Assembly: GCA_030435675.1 (NCBI GenBank)
Contig: CM059621.1
Location: forward strand, 1,798,001-1,862,000
Length of the DNA: 64,000 nt
Direction of reading: 5' to 3'
Source of the DNA: Steinernema hermaphroditum
Lineage: Eukaryota > Nematoda > Chromadorea > Rhabditida > Steinernematidae
Made by a program: the position numbers and the translations under genes. The notes under the pieces were generated by a model, which was not told the origin of the DNA, did not search any database, and saw only the letters and a list, made by a program, of their open reading frames with translations. Positions 44,711 to 55,487 of the stretch are shown here, in pieces (position 1 is the stretch's first letter; the number at the start of each line of letters is the position of its first letter).

Positions 44711-45661
44711 ATGTCTGGCGCTCAACTCAACGTCATCCTCTTTAATATTTTCACTACATTCTGCCTTGTCATCGGAATACCGTTTCTATACATTGTTATC
44801 TACAAGTCGCCTCCTTCTCTTCGCACTTATCGCAATACGATATTGAATCTCACACTTTGGTATCTTTTAGCTGTTTCGATCCACGGATTTTTACTTCAAC
44901 CTGTCCAAGAAATAGTGGATTCGAGACAATGCTTAAGGTTCTACGGCTGGACGACGCCTCTTGGAGCCGTTATAAACGCACTGGTGTTAGCGCTCATGGT
45001 GGTGGCCACTGCTAACGCAGCCGTATCAATCTTTTTGTGCTTCTTGTATAGATACGTCCAAATATGCGGAGTTAGCATGCCATTTAAGTCCAGCTCACGC
45101 TTGGCTGTTTCATTGTGTGCGGCCCTTCACACTTTTGTTTCAATATTGGTGGGCATTTCTATGCATTTTTACATCTCTTTTTTGTATTTTATTGAAGTTG
45201 ACGGATACACATGCGTTTGCTCTGACCACAAATACGACACAGCGATGTTTTGGTTCAATCTGGAAACTGCAACCTTTATGACAACTATAGCCGCAATAAT
45301 CCTCTTCCTATGTGTTAAGACAATCAGAACGTTGAGATCAAAGCGACTGCTCATGTCCAGAAACACTTACCGAATGCAGTTATTGCTGACGTTGAACTTG
45401 ATAACCGTATTGATTCTACCTGTTCTATTCGATGTTGTACCGATAGTTATGTCGTGCATGAGCACCGTCATCAAATCTGAATGGTACATGTTCCTGTCGA
45501 ATGGTATTGTTACACTCGTTCCGTTTTTCGATGTTATACTGACATTTATTGTTACTTTCTGTTTTGTCGCACCTTATCGAGAAGCGGCGAAGCGATTGTT
45601 TTGTGTGAAAAAGATGGCGTCATCGGTTGCAGTCGTTTCCACGCAGGTTTCTGCACAATGA
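44711..45661 (+). CDS. Divergent single-exon 7TM chemoreceptor K (316 aa)
   Basis: It begins MSGAQLNVILFNIFTTFCLV and is a single open frame with seven hydrophobic segments. Its motifs combine those of both groups. YKSPPSLRTYRNTILNLTLW resembles exon 1 of the six-exon genes, and CFLYRYVQI takes the place of FPYRY. RNTYRMQLLLTLNLITVLILP resembles the TYRMHLQLM segment before TM6. TFCFVAPYREAAKRLF follows TM7. There is no NHG motif. The outer loops have CVCSD before TM5. An AATAAA lies at 45760. It may be an intronless relative of the six-exon group. Family not settled; chemoreceptor by topology. Confidence 0.72.
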   Translation: MSGAQLNVILFNIFTTFCLVIGIPFLYIVIYKSPPSLRTYRNTILNLTLWYLLAVSIHGFLLQPVQEIVDSRQCLRFYGWTTPLGAVINALVLALMVVATANAAVSIFLCFLYRYVQICGVSMPFKSSSRLAVSLCAALHTFVSILVGISMHFYISFLYFIEVDGYTCVCSDHKYDTAMFWFNLETATFMTTIAAIILFLCVKTIRTLRSKRLLMSRNTYRMQLLLTLNLITVLILPVLFDVVPIVMSCMSTVIKSEWYMFLSNGIVTLVPFFDVILTFIVTFCFVAPYREAAKRLFCVKKMASSVAVVSTQVSAQ

Positions 45662-47886
45662 GGCCGTGTGCGTTATTGTTGAATCGGCAACCGAAAGCTC
45701 TGTGCACTTGTCAATGTATGAGTTCTTGTCATTCGATAACGTTTGCCAGATGTTATTAGAATAAAACAATAAATTTTTGTAAAAGTTAGCATTGTTCAAA
45801 GCGAATACACTTATTAATTATGTACGACACCTTATAATACACTTGGAGAGTCGTAAACAAAGTCATATCGAGTCGCAATTGCCGCTTCTCTCCTATTGTT
45901 GGATTTGACAACACCTGAGTTGAGAACAGCCAACCGACCTAGTTGGCGTAGACGAGTCGAAGCAACGTAAAGCTGAATCCTTGAAAGTGCGGTCTAGTGG
46001 TGAAAAGCACAGGGTGGACGAGAAGCATCAATATCTCGTCCTGAGCATTCCCGCCACGATGAAAAGTCGCCAACGATGAATGATGACGGTCTGGGACAAA
46101 TCCCGGACTTGGGTAGTTAAACATGAGAATTGTAACACATCTTCAGCGGCTCGGGTGTGTGGCGCTGAGTAATGGGCCGATTTTGAAGAGTTTCGTAGGC
46201 AGCTGGAGCTGTATAGCACTGAATTCTTGGTGTTCCACGTCTTCTGAGAGCCGGAGCGGTCACTGCACCAACAACGACAGCAACGTTTAGTCAACTTGGC
46301 TTGTGATACAGTTTTCATCGCGCGATACGCAGATTCCTAATGTATTCAAAATTATCCTCGAACTCGATTGCTTAGTTACTTCTTTTATTTACAGGTCTAC
46401 GATAAATGTGAGGTTTGGCATCAGGGAGCAACACGACGCGCTGTAGCGATGGCCGACGTCATACACTGTCGCGCCGCTCATATACACCACTTAATCTCGT
46501 ATAATCTGTACCCTACATTATTTGCTCCGTTGTTGTCGCCAGTGCAACAAATTAAATTAAGACACTGTTATGCAAAATATTCCACGAACTTATGCTGTAA
46601 ATGAAATCAACTTAGCAAAAGGTATAACTTCATTTCCGGGCGAAAATCAAAATTCTATTGCAGCATGCCGAGTACGTTTATTTCAGCCGTGCAAGAAGAG
46701 AGCTGATATGCTAAATTCTTCCTGTTTTATGTGCTTCTGTGGTTTATAATTTTATAAGGTTTGACATATGTTTTTCATCGCCGAAGTTCACCCGCTTTTA
46801 AGCCGTTACTTTTTGGAAACTGATCGTCCCTTTCTAAACTATGGCCTAGACCGTAAAGGGAACCACATCTAACTAATAAGATCTTCGTCATCGATCTTTC
46901 AATATTACGTTGATGGCCTTCATGTTCGATGTCGAAGGAATGGCTGAAGAAAGAAGAGAGGCAATGTCTGCACAGTGATCTGCATTTCTGTGACGTTTAT
47001 TACAAGATAATTCGCATGGCGAAGGCGATTCAGTCAAGAGTTAAGGTCCCTTCTACTATCGAAACAAGAAAGCATTAAAGTTACATGTATTATGAGTGCC
47101 GAATTCAATGGCTACAATCGTTCTAGGCTCAACAACACTCATAATTTTCGGAAGTGCGTCATTGAGGACATTCCGTCGCGATTCAAAAATGTATAGTGTT
47201 CCAAACCCAATGAAATCGTAGCAAAACAACAATTACCGATAGTTATCATTATATTACACATCGCCGCAAGTCAGACGAAAGTCACCAATGTTTTTGCCAT
47301 GCAAATATCCAGCCTTGTTTTGCACGTGGTTTGCTTTGCAGCGCTTTTTTGCATCATACCGTTTCAATCCTTGAAATTGATCTGGACTGGCTTTCCGAGG
47401 ATCGTCCCCCACTGCCTGCATCATTCCCTCCGTAGTAAGAGGGATTCCGACCGTATCTTGGGAGGTAGACCACCCTCATGGGGATTTAAACCTGCCGCCC
47501 CAGCAGTGAGCGGTTCAGGTGCAGACACAGACTCTCTAAATCTTGAAAGGGACGGCTGAGACCGCTTTATCCGCCATCGATGTTGACGGTTCTTATATTG
47601 CATCTATCTGGAGCATTGTATCGTGGATACGACGAGGAAAACGACACAAGTAATTGTTCACACCGTTATGCCCCGAATTGAGGGAAAATTTAGCAGTGTG
47701 AGCAAAGCGGCAAGGTGCTATTGGCTTCCCACAGGCTTACAGACATGATTGTCCATGAACTATCTGTTTTTTAGCGCAGCGTAAAAGCACAAAAGCGAAC
47801 GTTCCTAGGAGAATAATGTTTTTGACCTTGAATACAGGGCTACAATGGTAGCAAAATATCTTAAAATTTGGAAGCCATTCCTACGA

Positions 47887-48458
47887 CGAGTGAAATTACT
47901 GAATAGGTTGTCATATCCACTTAATTCTCTTGAAAAAATTGAAAAAAAATCACGAACGAGTGTGCGCGATTTAACAAATTTTCGCCCTTTCGTTGATAAT
48001 CAAGATAAACCATTACAACTCCATAGATTATTATAATAATCCCGGCTGCGCGCAAATTGGCACCCTCAAGGTATACTGCGAGTGAAATTACTGAATAGGT
48101 TGTCATATCCACTTAATTCTCTTGAAAAAATTGAAAAAAAATCACGAACGAGTGTGCGTGATTTAACAAATTTTCGCCCTTTCGTTGATAATCAAGATAA
48201 ACCATTACAACTCCATAGATTATTATAATAATCCCGGCTGCGCGCAAATTGGCACCCTCAAGGTATACTGCGAGTGAAATTACTGAATAGGTTGTCATAT
48301 CCACTTAATTCTCTTGAAAAAATTGAAAAAAAATCACGAACGAGTGTGCGTGATTTAACAAATTTTCGCCCTTTCGTTGATAATCAAGATAAACCATTAC
48401 AACTCCATAGATTATTATAATAATCCCGGCTGCGCGCAAATTGGCACCCTCAAGGTAT
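47887..48458. repeat. Tandem repeat, three copies of a 192-bp unit
   Basis: Copies start at 47887, 48079 and 48271, each with CGAGTGAAATTACTGAATAG, and end after GGCACCCTCAAGGTAT. Copies are practically identical (the first has GTGCGCGA where the others have GTGCGTGA), so the amplification is recent. The 63-codon minus-strand frame in each copy ends in stops and is not taken as coding. Confidence 0.92.
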
Positions 48459-49042
48459 TAGAAGCCAAGTAGACCTGTAAGCATCAAGACTGCTTGTCTT
48501 ACTACTCAAAGTGCGACAACCGGTCACAAATCTCACGCCGGCGGGAGTGCCGCAGACACGATGGATTTCTCCAAACTTCCATGACTTTCTAGGCAGACAG
48601 TCTATGTAAAACTATTTCAATAGCTTTGTATTTCACAGATTGTGAGGCTCTTAAGTAAGTGCAGCATAAAGTAGTTGTGTTACACTGCCACTCTTTCTGG
48701 TTTTTGTGAACAGGTTGATCGACCTGTCACGCGCCATTTCGGATCTTCCCGTTAAATATCCACTCGTCACTTTTTGAAGAAAAGGCAAGCCGGTGCAGTA
48801 AGATTTTGTGTGCACGGGGAAAACACACACACAAAATAAGGGTGCGTACGGGTACGAAACCCGAGACCGCCCCCTAAGCGGATCCGCCGGTTCTCGGTTT
48901 TTGTGAAGGGGATAACCTTGTAACTTCATATACACAACACTGCGGTTTGTCTTTTAGCTATTATTTGCCATTCTTCTGCGCGTGCCCAGTAGGATCTACG
49001 CGATTAAAAATGCAAGAACAATATGTAGTACATATTGTTCTT

Positions 49043-49085
49043 GGTTCTTGTGAATAGTACATATTATGTACTATTCACAAGAACC
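49043..49085. repeat. Perfect inverted repeat, 20-bp arms
   Basis: GGTTCTTGTGAATAGTACAT and its exact complement are separated by 3 bases. Just to the left lies the palindrome ACAATATGTAGTACATATTGT. It could be a remnant of a tiny inverted-repeat transposon or a cruciform. Confidence 0.8.
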
Positions 49086-49320
49086 ATGTTTTTCTGTTCG
49101 TATTTCACGAAAGCATTTATTTGTGTAATCTGTTCTCGATAAACATTCCCGTTTTTAATGCACTTCAATGTTTTAGGGTGATATATCCTCCTGTTACAAG
49201 TACCATCGGTCTCTCGCATCCTCCACCGTCTGAGTACTTCAGTAATTACCAAGCAATTACATGTTGTTTTCACGCAAAATCACTTCAGTGTAGGTACATC
49301 GTTAACTTCCAGTCTGCAAG

Positions 49321-50313
49321 ATGTCAAACACCGAAGTGGGCAACTTTGTCTTCAACAGAATTCTTGACGTACCCATACTGATCCACTTTCCTATAAAATT
49401 TCTTGCTATGTACGTAGTTTTGCGGCATTCACCAAAGGAAATGGGCGCTTTGCCGTACTTCTTCCTATACATCATGACGTGGAATCTATTTGCTAACTCG
49501 TTATCCGGCCTACTTCATGTTCATCCACAGCTTCCAGCACTGTGCTGTCGAATCAGTGGCTATATCCGTCTGATCACTCGAAACCAGTACATTGGCCATA
49601 TGCTGTTTGCCGGTACCTTGGGTTGTCTTTTGAACTGCACTCTGGCTTTGGCAGTTGTATTTCCTTACCGGTACTTTGTAACGGTCCGTCCAGAGTTTGT
49701 CAAAAGAGTAATGGCGACAAGAGTTCTTTTAACGGTTACCGTTGTTGTTGGGCACCTCATCATTTGGGCTCTCGGTGCATACTACTATGCTCAGATGATC
49801 GTTTCGGTCGACGACTATCCTGATAAAAGCGTTCTCCCTTCAGATGAGGATATATTCTGCTTTTCATCCGGGCCACTGCTCTTTATCATGGCATCAAGCC
49901 TTACTACTGTCATTGCCATGGCTATAGTTATTGTTCTCTCGTCATCGTTTGCTTTATGGCGTTATCTAGTTAAAATAAAGGCGTCGCTGCGTGCGCAAAC
50001 CTTGGAACACCACCGCAGGGTTATCCTCTATCTTCTGATTGTCACTGGTGTTCCTTTAATTTTTGGTGGATTACCTGTTATTGTAGCTCTTCTTTGTGCC
50101 CTATTGCCTAATATGCCATATAGTCGAGAAATTGTTATGGGTTCTATATTTGTTGTATACAATCACGGGACTATCTATTCTATTGTGTCGATTGTGACAT
50201 TCAAACCTTACCTCGAGGCAACCCGAAAGATATTATGCAATTTGGTCAAGAGGAAAATATGCACTGTGGATGTACAGTCCTTACCAAGTTCCCAAATATC
50301 GTGTCCCCGATGA
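49321..50313 (+). CDS. Single-exon 7TM chemoreceptor L (330 aa)
   Basis: It begins MSNTEVGNFVFNRILDVPIL. It belongs to the MGALPYF subgroup (L-P), with RHSPKEMGALPYFFLYIMTWN, LPALCCRISG, FPYRYFVTVRPEF, VSVDDYPDKSVLPSDE, AQTLEHHRRVILYLLIVTGVPLIFGG, YNHGTIYS and FKPYLEATRK. In place of FCFRPYGWxKY it has FCFSSGPLLFIM, so the conserved segment before TM5 is altered while the frame is kept. The longer tail ends in SLPSSQISCPR. An AATAAA lies near 50350. It heads a run of five same-strand paralogues. Confidence 0.82.
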   Translation: MSNTEVGNFVFNRILDVPILIHFPIKFLAMYVVLRHSPKEMGALPYFFLYIMTWNLFANSLSGLLHVHPQLPALCCRISGYIRLITRNQYIGHMLFAGTLGCLLNCTLALAVVFPYRYFVTVRPEFVKRVMATRVLLTVTVVVGHLIIWALGAYYYAQMIVSVDDYPDKSVLPSDEDIFCFSSGPLLFIMASSLTTVIAMAIVIVLSSSFALWRYLVKIKASLRAQTLEHHRRVILYLLIVTGVPLIFGGLPVIVALLCALLPNMPYSREIVMGSIFVVYNHGTIYSIVSIVTFKPYLEATRKILCNLVKRKICTVDVQSLPSSQISCPR

Positions 50314-51328
50314 AATGTGGTCAAATGATGTCCATACAGATGAGTAGAAAATAAATTGATTTTTCTTTGAAATTGAAACACTTTTCTTTTTTCCCTATAA
50401 ATGTTGCTGCACACTGTCCTATACTCTTACATCTGCTTTTCAGTCTCACCAAGTGGTCGAATCGAAGTGTCATACCGACTGTACTACACCAACAGATGGT
50501 TCTGAAAGCGCGAAATGTTGCACTTTGGCGAAGGAGCGAAGATCGAAAGACCTAAAGGAGGACTAATTTTGCAGTGCCAACATGCGCTGATCATAGCAGT
50601 GGCGAGCACTTATGCACTATCGTCAGAAAAAAACAATGAAAGGGTTCCCATTCCAGGCAATCCGCACCTGCGTCATGCGAACGGCCTTTTTGGGATAGAG
50701 ATACCAAGTGGATCCGTTTCAGTTCGCGTTTCAGTTTGAAAATTAGGTTTTCCTCGGAACCAGTCTTATAACGTTTATTGATGGCCACAATAGGAACACT
50801 GTTATCACCGTAGCTCGACAAGGCTAATGTTAATGTAAATTTTTGTTAATGCGCATAGTACTAAATTTGTTAATGCGCATAGTACATGAAGCGAGTCCGG
50901 AAAGTGTCCATAAAAAAGGGCCGTTTACACGGACCTGGGTAGTGCACGTCGTGGAGGTGTGCTGGGAACTCTCTAAGGTGACAAATATATGTAAAATGAT
51001 AAATACTTGTTCTCGTCTCCGAAGAGCCATAACGTCATAGTCCTACCGAACTGGTATAGCCCTATTCGAACTACGTCGTAGAGAGGTTCATGCTATGTCT
51101 GCATACTAAAAGTTACTTCAAAGCTGTCAGCCTGTGATAATAATCTTTCACCTTAATGTACACAAACGAAAACATAATTAGCTATGCGGTCAAGACTTGG
51201 TTTTTCAGACACGTGCCTTGTTCATCATTGCACATCACCGTTAGTGCATGAAAACAAGATTCTTTCCTACCAGATGTTTTGCGAACAATGCGGGAAAAGG
51301 TTGAGGTGTCCTATCTAATGTACATATC
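50314..51328. other. Intergenic between receptors L and M
   Basis: No gene was seen. A small direct repeat TTGTTAATGCGCATAGTAC occurs twice at about 50842-50884. Confidence 0.5.
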
Positions 51329-52330
51329 ATGTACAGCCCTCAAACTGTTAACTATGTTTTTAACAGAGTCGTTGATGCTATTTCTCTCATTCATTATCCT
51401 ATAAAATTCCTCGCAATGTACGTCATATATCGCCATTCTCCAAAAGAGATGGGTGCTTTGCCCTATTTCATCTTGTACGTGATGACATGGAATCTCTTTG
51501 CCAATGTGCTAGCCGGTGTTTTTCATGTTCACCCGCAGCTACCAACACTGTGTTGCCGAATCGGCGGCATTCTGCGTCTTGTTACATATGACCAATACGT
51601 TGGCCATGTCTTTTTCGTTTGTACTGCCGGATGTGCACTAAATTGGACGCTTGCACTTGCTGCTATCTTTCCATACCGATACTTATCGATAGTCCACCCC
51701 GAATTATTGAACAGGGTAATGGCGAGAAAGGCCTTGGTAAGCTTTGTCTTCATTGCTCTTCATGTCTTACTCTGGATCGCTGGAACATACGCTTACTATC
51801 AGGGTGTCATCTCTGTTGAGGACTATCCAGATAGGCATATTCTCCCACAAGATGATGGTCTCTTCTGTTTTCGACCGTATGGCTGGCACAAATATGTTAT
51901 TATCCTGGGATTCATACTAGCTGTTAGTGTCGCCTTGCTTATAATGATACTGTCATCATTTGCCCTTCGGCGCCATCTACTCAGTATCAAGTCTTACTTA
52001 AGTGTTCAAACGCTTGAACACCACCGCCGCGTGATCCTGTATCTTCTGATCGTCACTGGTGTCCCTCTAATTTTCGGAGGACTTCCGATAATTGTAGCTG
52101 TTCTATGTGTCCTTTTGCCATACATGCCGTACAGTCGAGAAATTTGTATGTCTTGTATATTAATTGCTTACAATCACGGTGCCATCTATTCCGTTGTATC
52201 AATTCTCACATACCGACCTTATTGTGAAGCTACTCGACAAATTCTATTAAAATTGATAAGGAGAAGGACGTATTCCCCGCAAGTGCTACCCACAGAAAGT
52301 TGCCAGACTGACAATGTCGCAAAAAATTAA
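51329..52330 (+). CDS. Single-exon 7TM chemoreceptor M (333 aa)
   Basis: It begins MYSPQTVNYVFNRVVDAISL. It shows RHSPKEMGALPYFILYVMTWN, LPTLCCRIGG, FPYRYLSIVHPE, ISVEDYPDRHILPQDD, FCFRPYGWHKYV before TM5, VQTLEHHRRVILYLLIVTGVPLIFGG, YNHGAIYS and YRPYCEATRQ. The C-terminal tail of about 30 residues is Thr/Ser-rich. It is nearest to L in the LEHHRRVILYLLIVTGVPL block, which points to tandem duplication. Predicted membrane chemoreceptor with no disabling change. Confidence 0.83.
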   Translation: MYSPQTVNYVFNRVVDAISLIHYPIKFLAMYVIYRHSPKEMGALPYFILYVMTWNLFANVLAGVFHVHPQLPTLCCRIGGILRLVTYDQYVGHVFFVCTAGCALNWTLALAAIFPYRYLSIVHPELLNRVMARKALVSFVFIALHVLLWIAGTYAYYQGVISVEDYPDRHILPQDDGLFCFRPYGWHKYVIILGFILAVSVALLIMILSSFALRRHLLSIKSYLSVQTLEHHRRVILYLLIVTGVPLIFGGLPIIVAVLCVLLPYMPYSREICMSCILIAYNHGAIYSVVSILTYRPYCEATRQILLKLIRRRTYSPQVLPTESCQTDNVAKN

Positions 52331-53428
52331 TTGTCTTGATGTAATATGCAAAGTAATATAAAGTATCTTGTTCACAAATAACGTATGATGTATACCAAAC
52401 TGTTTGTGTCGGAAACTTTTACGAGATTAGAAGTTTATTTCTCGCATCAAAGGCTTCCGCCTTGCATGACGTCACATACAATACCCACATTAGCACGTCG
52501 CCGGTCTTGTTCTGGTCATCGGCGCAGGGCATGGCATCAGATTATACCACAACGATCCCATTATGGGTCGCGGGCGTCAAAGAAACAAAGGGCGCATATG
52601 GTAGAGCACAGCAAACCCATCTTCAGCTCGGGTGGTGGTGCGGTAACACTTTCGGCTGGGCGATAATGACTAGCTTCTTGGCAAAACTTTGGAACTATGG
52701 CTCCCTTCAAGGCACAAATGAAATCATCGAGCGTATCACCACCGGCGAAGACACGCCCTAAAACGTCGAAGACGCGTCTCAAAACTCCGAAACCGCGTAT
52801 GTGCCACAGGTGTCCCGAAAAGGAAAAGTTCGCCTGCCATTTCTGGAGTTTCGCGGGTCATATCGACTATAGCAACAGGAGATCTTTCATCAGTGTATGT
52901 GCATAAACGAAGAACTAACAGGTATATGTGTTCATCCGTAGAATACCGAAAAGAAAAATGAATGCTCTACGTCGCAATCGTACCCACGCCCTAATACAAG
53001 TAAACCCACGCACTGTTACCTCCGATGTTTTTAATCTCTACTGATTAAATCCTGTAAAAAACGACCCACTTCTTAAAATAGCCTTAATAATTAAATACCA
53101 CTTTTATCGAAAGGTTACCGAATCCCCGCCCAAAAATTCTTTAAGAACGTCGGGTGTTTGACACCTTTCGGACTGTTTATTACAAAAGTACTTCCTTTGT
53201 TCGCTCAAACACTTATTGCAACACCATTATTGACGGCGCGTAAATCAGATTTCTATTGGTCAAGTAAAGGTTAGGCAGTAATAAAAATAGCCGTTCGCAC
53301 ATCGTTTTTCCGCCACTTTTGACGCAAACACTGCGAGCGACTTTTAGTGTGTCATATTGGTGTTCAACCTAAGCGTCTTAATATTTTAGACCGCTTTAAT
53401 GCAGTAAATCCCAGCCTGTCTGTGCGCG
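52331..53428. other. Intergenic, part of the duplicated N/O flank
   Basis: About 52760-53428 is similar to about 54640-55487, so the N and O genes were duplicated with their flanks. Near 52500-52620 a stretch (TCATCGGCGCAGGGCATGGC) resembles 61898-61990. No gene was seen. Confidence 0.5.
53331..53350 (+). promoter_or_regulatory. 20-bp block conserved upstream of receptors N and O
   Basis: CTGCGAGCGACTTTTAGTGT is identical at 53331-53350 (78 bp before the ATG of N) and at 55401-55420 (67 bp before the ATG of O). The surrounding flank has many differences. It could be a promoter element, or only chance conservation after duplication. Confidence 0.3.
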
Positions 53429-54406
53429 ATGATCACTTCTGAAACGGTGGACTTTGCATACAACATAGTTCTTGATGCCAGTTGTCTGGTAAACTATCCC
53501 ATAAAGTTCCTCGCCATGTACATCGTCTTTCGACATTCACCAAGAGAGATGGGCGCTTTACCATATTTTCTTTTGTACATAATGGCTTGGAATCTTCTCG
53601 CCAATATTTTTGCCGGACTCCTGCACATAAACCCGCAGTTTCCGGCCCTTTGCTCGCGCATCGATGGAATTATCCATGTTATTACTTGCAATGAATACAT
53701 TGCCCATGGTTTCTTTTTTATTATTTTTGGATGCATACTCAGCTGTCTTATTGCAATTCCGGCTGTATTTCCCTATCGTTACTTGACCGTAGCCCACCCT
53801 GTAATACTGAGTAGAGTACGTGCTAACAGGCGGATAATAGGCGCAATAATTTGTGGCTTGATTTCACTACTCTGCATTGGCGGTGCGTACTGTTACGTCT
53901 CTGTATTTATTTCTGTCAAGGACTACCCTGAAAAAGACATTCTTCCGCATGAAGATCGTCTCTTTTGCTTCCGTCCCTATGGATGGCCGAAGTACGTCCT
54001 TCGAATAAGCTTAATAGCTATGGCTTCTGTTGCTCTGGCTGTTATAGTAGTATTCTCATATGCCCTTCGGCGATACCTGGACCATATCAAAGATTCTCTC
54101 AACGCTCAGACTGCGGAACTTCATCGACGAGTACTCATCTATCTGATAATTGTGACAGGTGTGCCTTTAATATTTGGAGGTTTTCCGCTTCTTATCGCGG
54201 CTGTATGCATTATGTTCCCCTACATTCGTTACAGCCGAGAAATAACCATGTTTTGCACATTCGTACTGTATAATCATGGAACGGTCTATTCTATTGTCTC
54301 TGTTGTAACTTATCGGGCGTATTTTGAAGCTACGAGAAAGTTGCTTTTAAAGCTGCTTTGGTGGAACACGTGTACCGCCGAGGTACGACCTATACAAAGT
54401 TTGTAG
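53429..54406 (+). CDS. Single-exon 7TM chemoreceptor N (325 aa)
   Basis: It begins MITSETVDFAYNIVLDASCL. Motifs are RHSPREMGALPYFLLYIMAWN, FPALCSRIDG, FPYRYLTVAHPV, ISVKDYPEKDILPHED, FCFRPYGWPKYV, AQTAELHRRVLIYLIIVTGVPLIFGG, YNHGTVYSIVSVVTYRAYFEATRK and a tail with WWNTCTAEVRPIQSL. It has seven hydrophobic segments. Its neighbour O is a near copy whose frame is broken, so N is the working member of the pair. Predicted chemoreceptor; Srh/Sri-like. Confidence 0.83.
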   Translation: MITSETVDFAYNIVLDASCLVNYPIKFLAMYIVFRHSPREMGALPYFLLYIMAWNLLANIFAGLLHINPQFPALCSRIDGIIHVITCNEYIAHGFFFIIFGCILSCLIAIPAVFPYRYLTVAHPVILSRVRANRRIIGAIICGLISLLCIGGAYCYVSVFISVKDYPEKDILPHEDRLFCFRPYGWPKYVLRISLIAMASVALAVIVVFSYALRRYLDHIKDSLNAQTAELHRRVLIYLIIVTGVPLIFGGFPLLIAAVCIMFPYIRYSREITMFCTFVLYNHGTVYSIVSVVTYRAYFEATRKLLLKLLWWNTCTAEVRPIQSL

Positions 54407-55487
54407 ACGGTGCTCTAAATTATAAATTATTTTAATAGATAGAGTTCCATGCACAAGCATTCTACATAACGAACTGCAAGAGCGGCAGTGAAGTACCTTC
54501 CAAACTCATGCCTTGTCCTCTCTCCAATTTCCTGTCTACGCAGAAAATAAATGGCTGGCTTCTTTGCGTTTTTATCAACCTGTGGAGATACAACGATTGA
54601 TGACAACAACGGCTGCACACAATCTTCACTACGAAACAGCACGAGACCGTCATCGAGGGTCTAATCTTGAAATCACGGTCGCAGAACTCCGAAGCCGCGC
54701 ATGTGCTGCAGGGGACTCGAAAAAAGAATGTTCGGCCGATATTTTCTGGAATTTCGATGGTATATTCCACGTGTGTCGCAAAGCTGGGAAAAACCGACCG
54801 CCTCGACATGAACGTCGTACCCGGATTGAAGCCGGAAGCAAGAACTATGTTTTTCATAAGACCCAAAACCGGCAACTACCGAAAGGGAAAACTAATGCTC
54901 TAGGTCGCAATTGTACGCACGACTTAATACCAGTAAATCCACGTGCTATACACTCCACCCTATCGAGGGTATTTTCATCCTCTATCGATTAAATCCTTTG
55001 ATAAACGACCTTAAACACGTTGAAGATTAAATGCCAATTTTGCTGAATGGCTTCCCAATCCCCGAGGGCCTCTAAGAGCTTCGAATCTTTGCTGCCAATA
55101 GAATACTGCTGATGTCCGAGAACGACCGCTCACTCAACAAATTCGACGTACCCCAGAGAAGGCGAGTGGTCGACCCATTACTGGGAAACGCCTATTGTGT
55201 ATAATAGGTACAAATTCGTATTTTTCGTGGTTCTTTATTACATAAGTATTTGTTTTGTTCACTCAATCCCGGAAAACAAGTCTCATTGTAACATCGTTAT
55301 TGACGCAGCGCAAATTCGATTTCTATTGCACAAGCAAAGGCTAACCAGTAATAACAAGTAGTCCTTCACGTGAAGGTTTTAGTCGCTTTGGATACAATTA
55401 CTGCGAGCGACTTTTAGTGTCAGATATTGGTTTTGCCTGCTGGCCTAAAATAGTTTCGACCGTTTTATTGCACTAGATCCCAGTACG
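54407..55487. other. Intergenic between receptors N and O; duplicated flank
   Basis: It is similar to the stretch upstream of N (see 52331-53428) and, at its start, to the 3' flank of O (GAGTTCCATGCAC-AGCATTCTACAT). Around 55105-55135 lies the dispersed block GAGAACGACCGCTCACTCAA. No gene is present. Confidence 0.5.
55401..55420 (+). promoter_or_regulatory. 20-bp block conserved upstream of receptors O and N
   Basis: It is identical to 53331-53350 and lies 67 bp before the ATG of O. Regulatory role inferred only from conservation. Confidence 0.3.

Larger units (their letters stand above)
45662..49320. other. Large intergenic stretch with a 192-bp tandem repeat and a hairpin
   Basis: In 3.6 kb no gene could be supported on either strand. 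It holds the triplicated 192-bp unit (47887-48458) and a perfect inverted repeat (49043-49085). The last few hundred bases should contain the promoter of receptor L. Confidence 0.5.

Noticed and set aside
47921..48304. Repeated 63-codon minus-strand frame in the 192-bp units
   Set aside because: Each frame ends inside its unit, has no recognisable domain and occurs only in the tandem array.
48838..48905. tRNA-like stretch with GGGTACGAAACCC
   Set aside because: It does not fold into a cloverleaf with proper acceptor and T-loop consensus.
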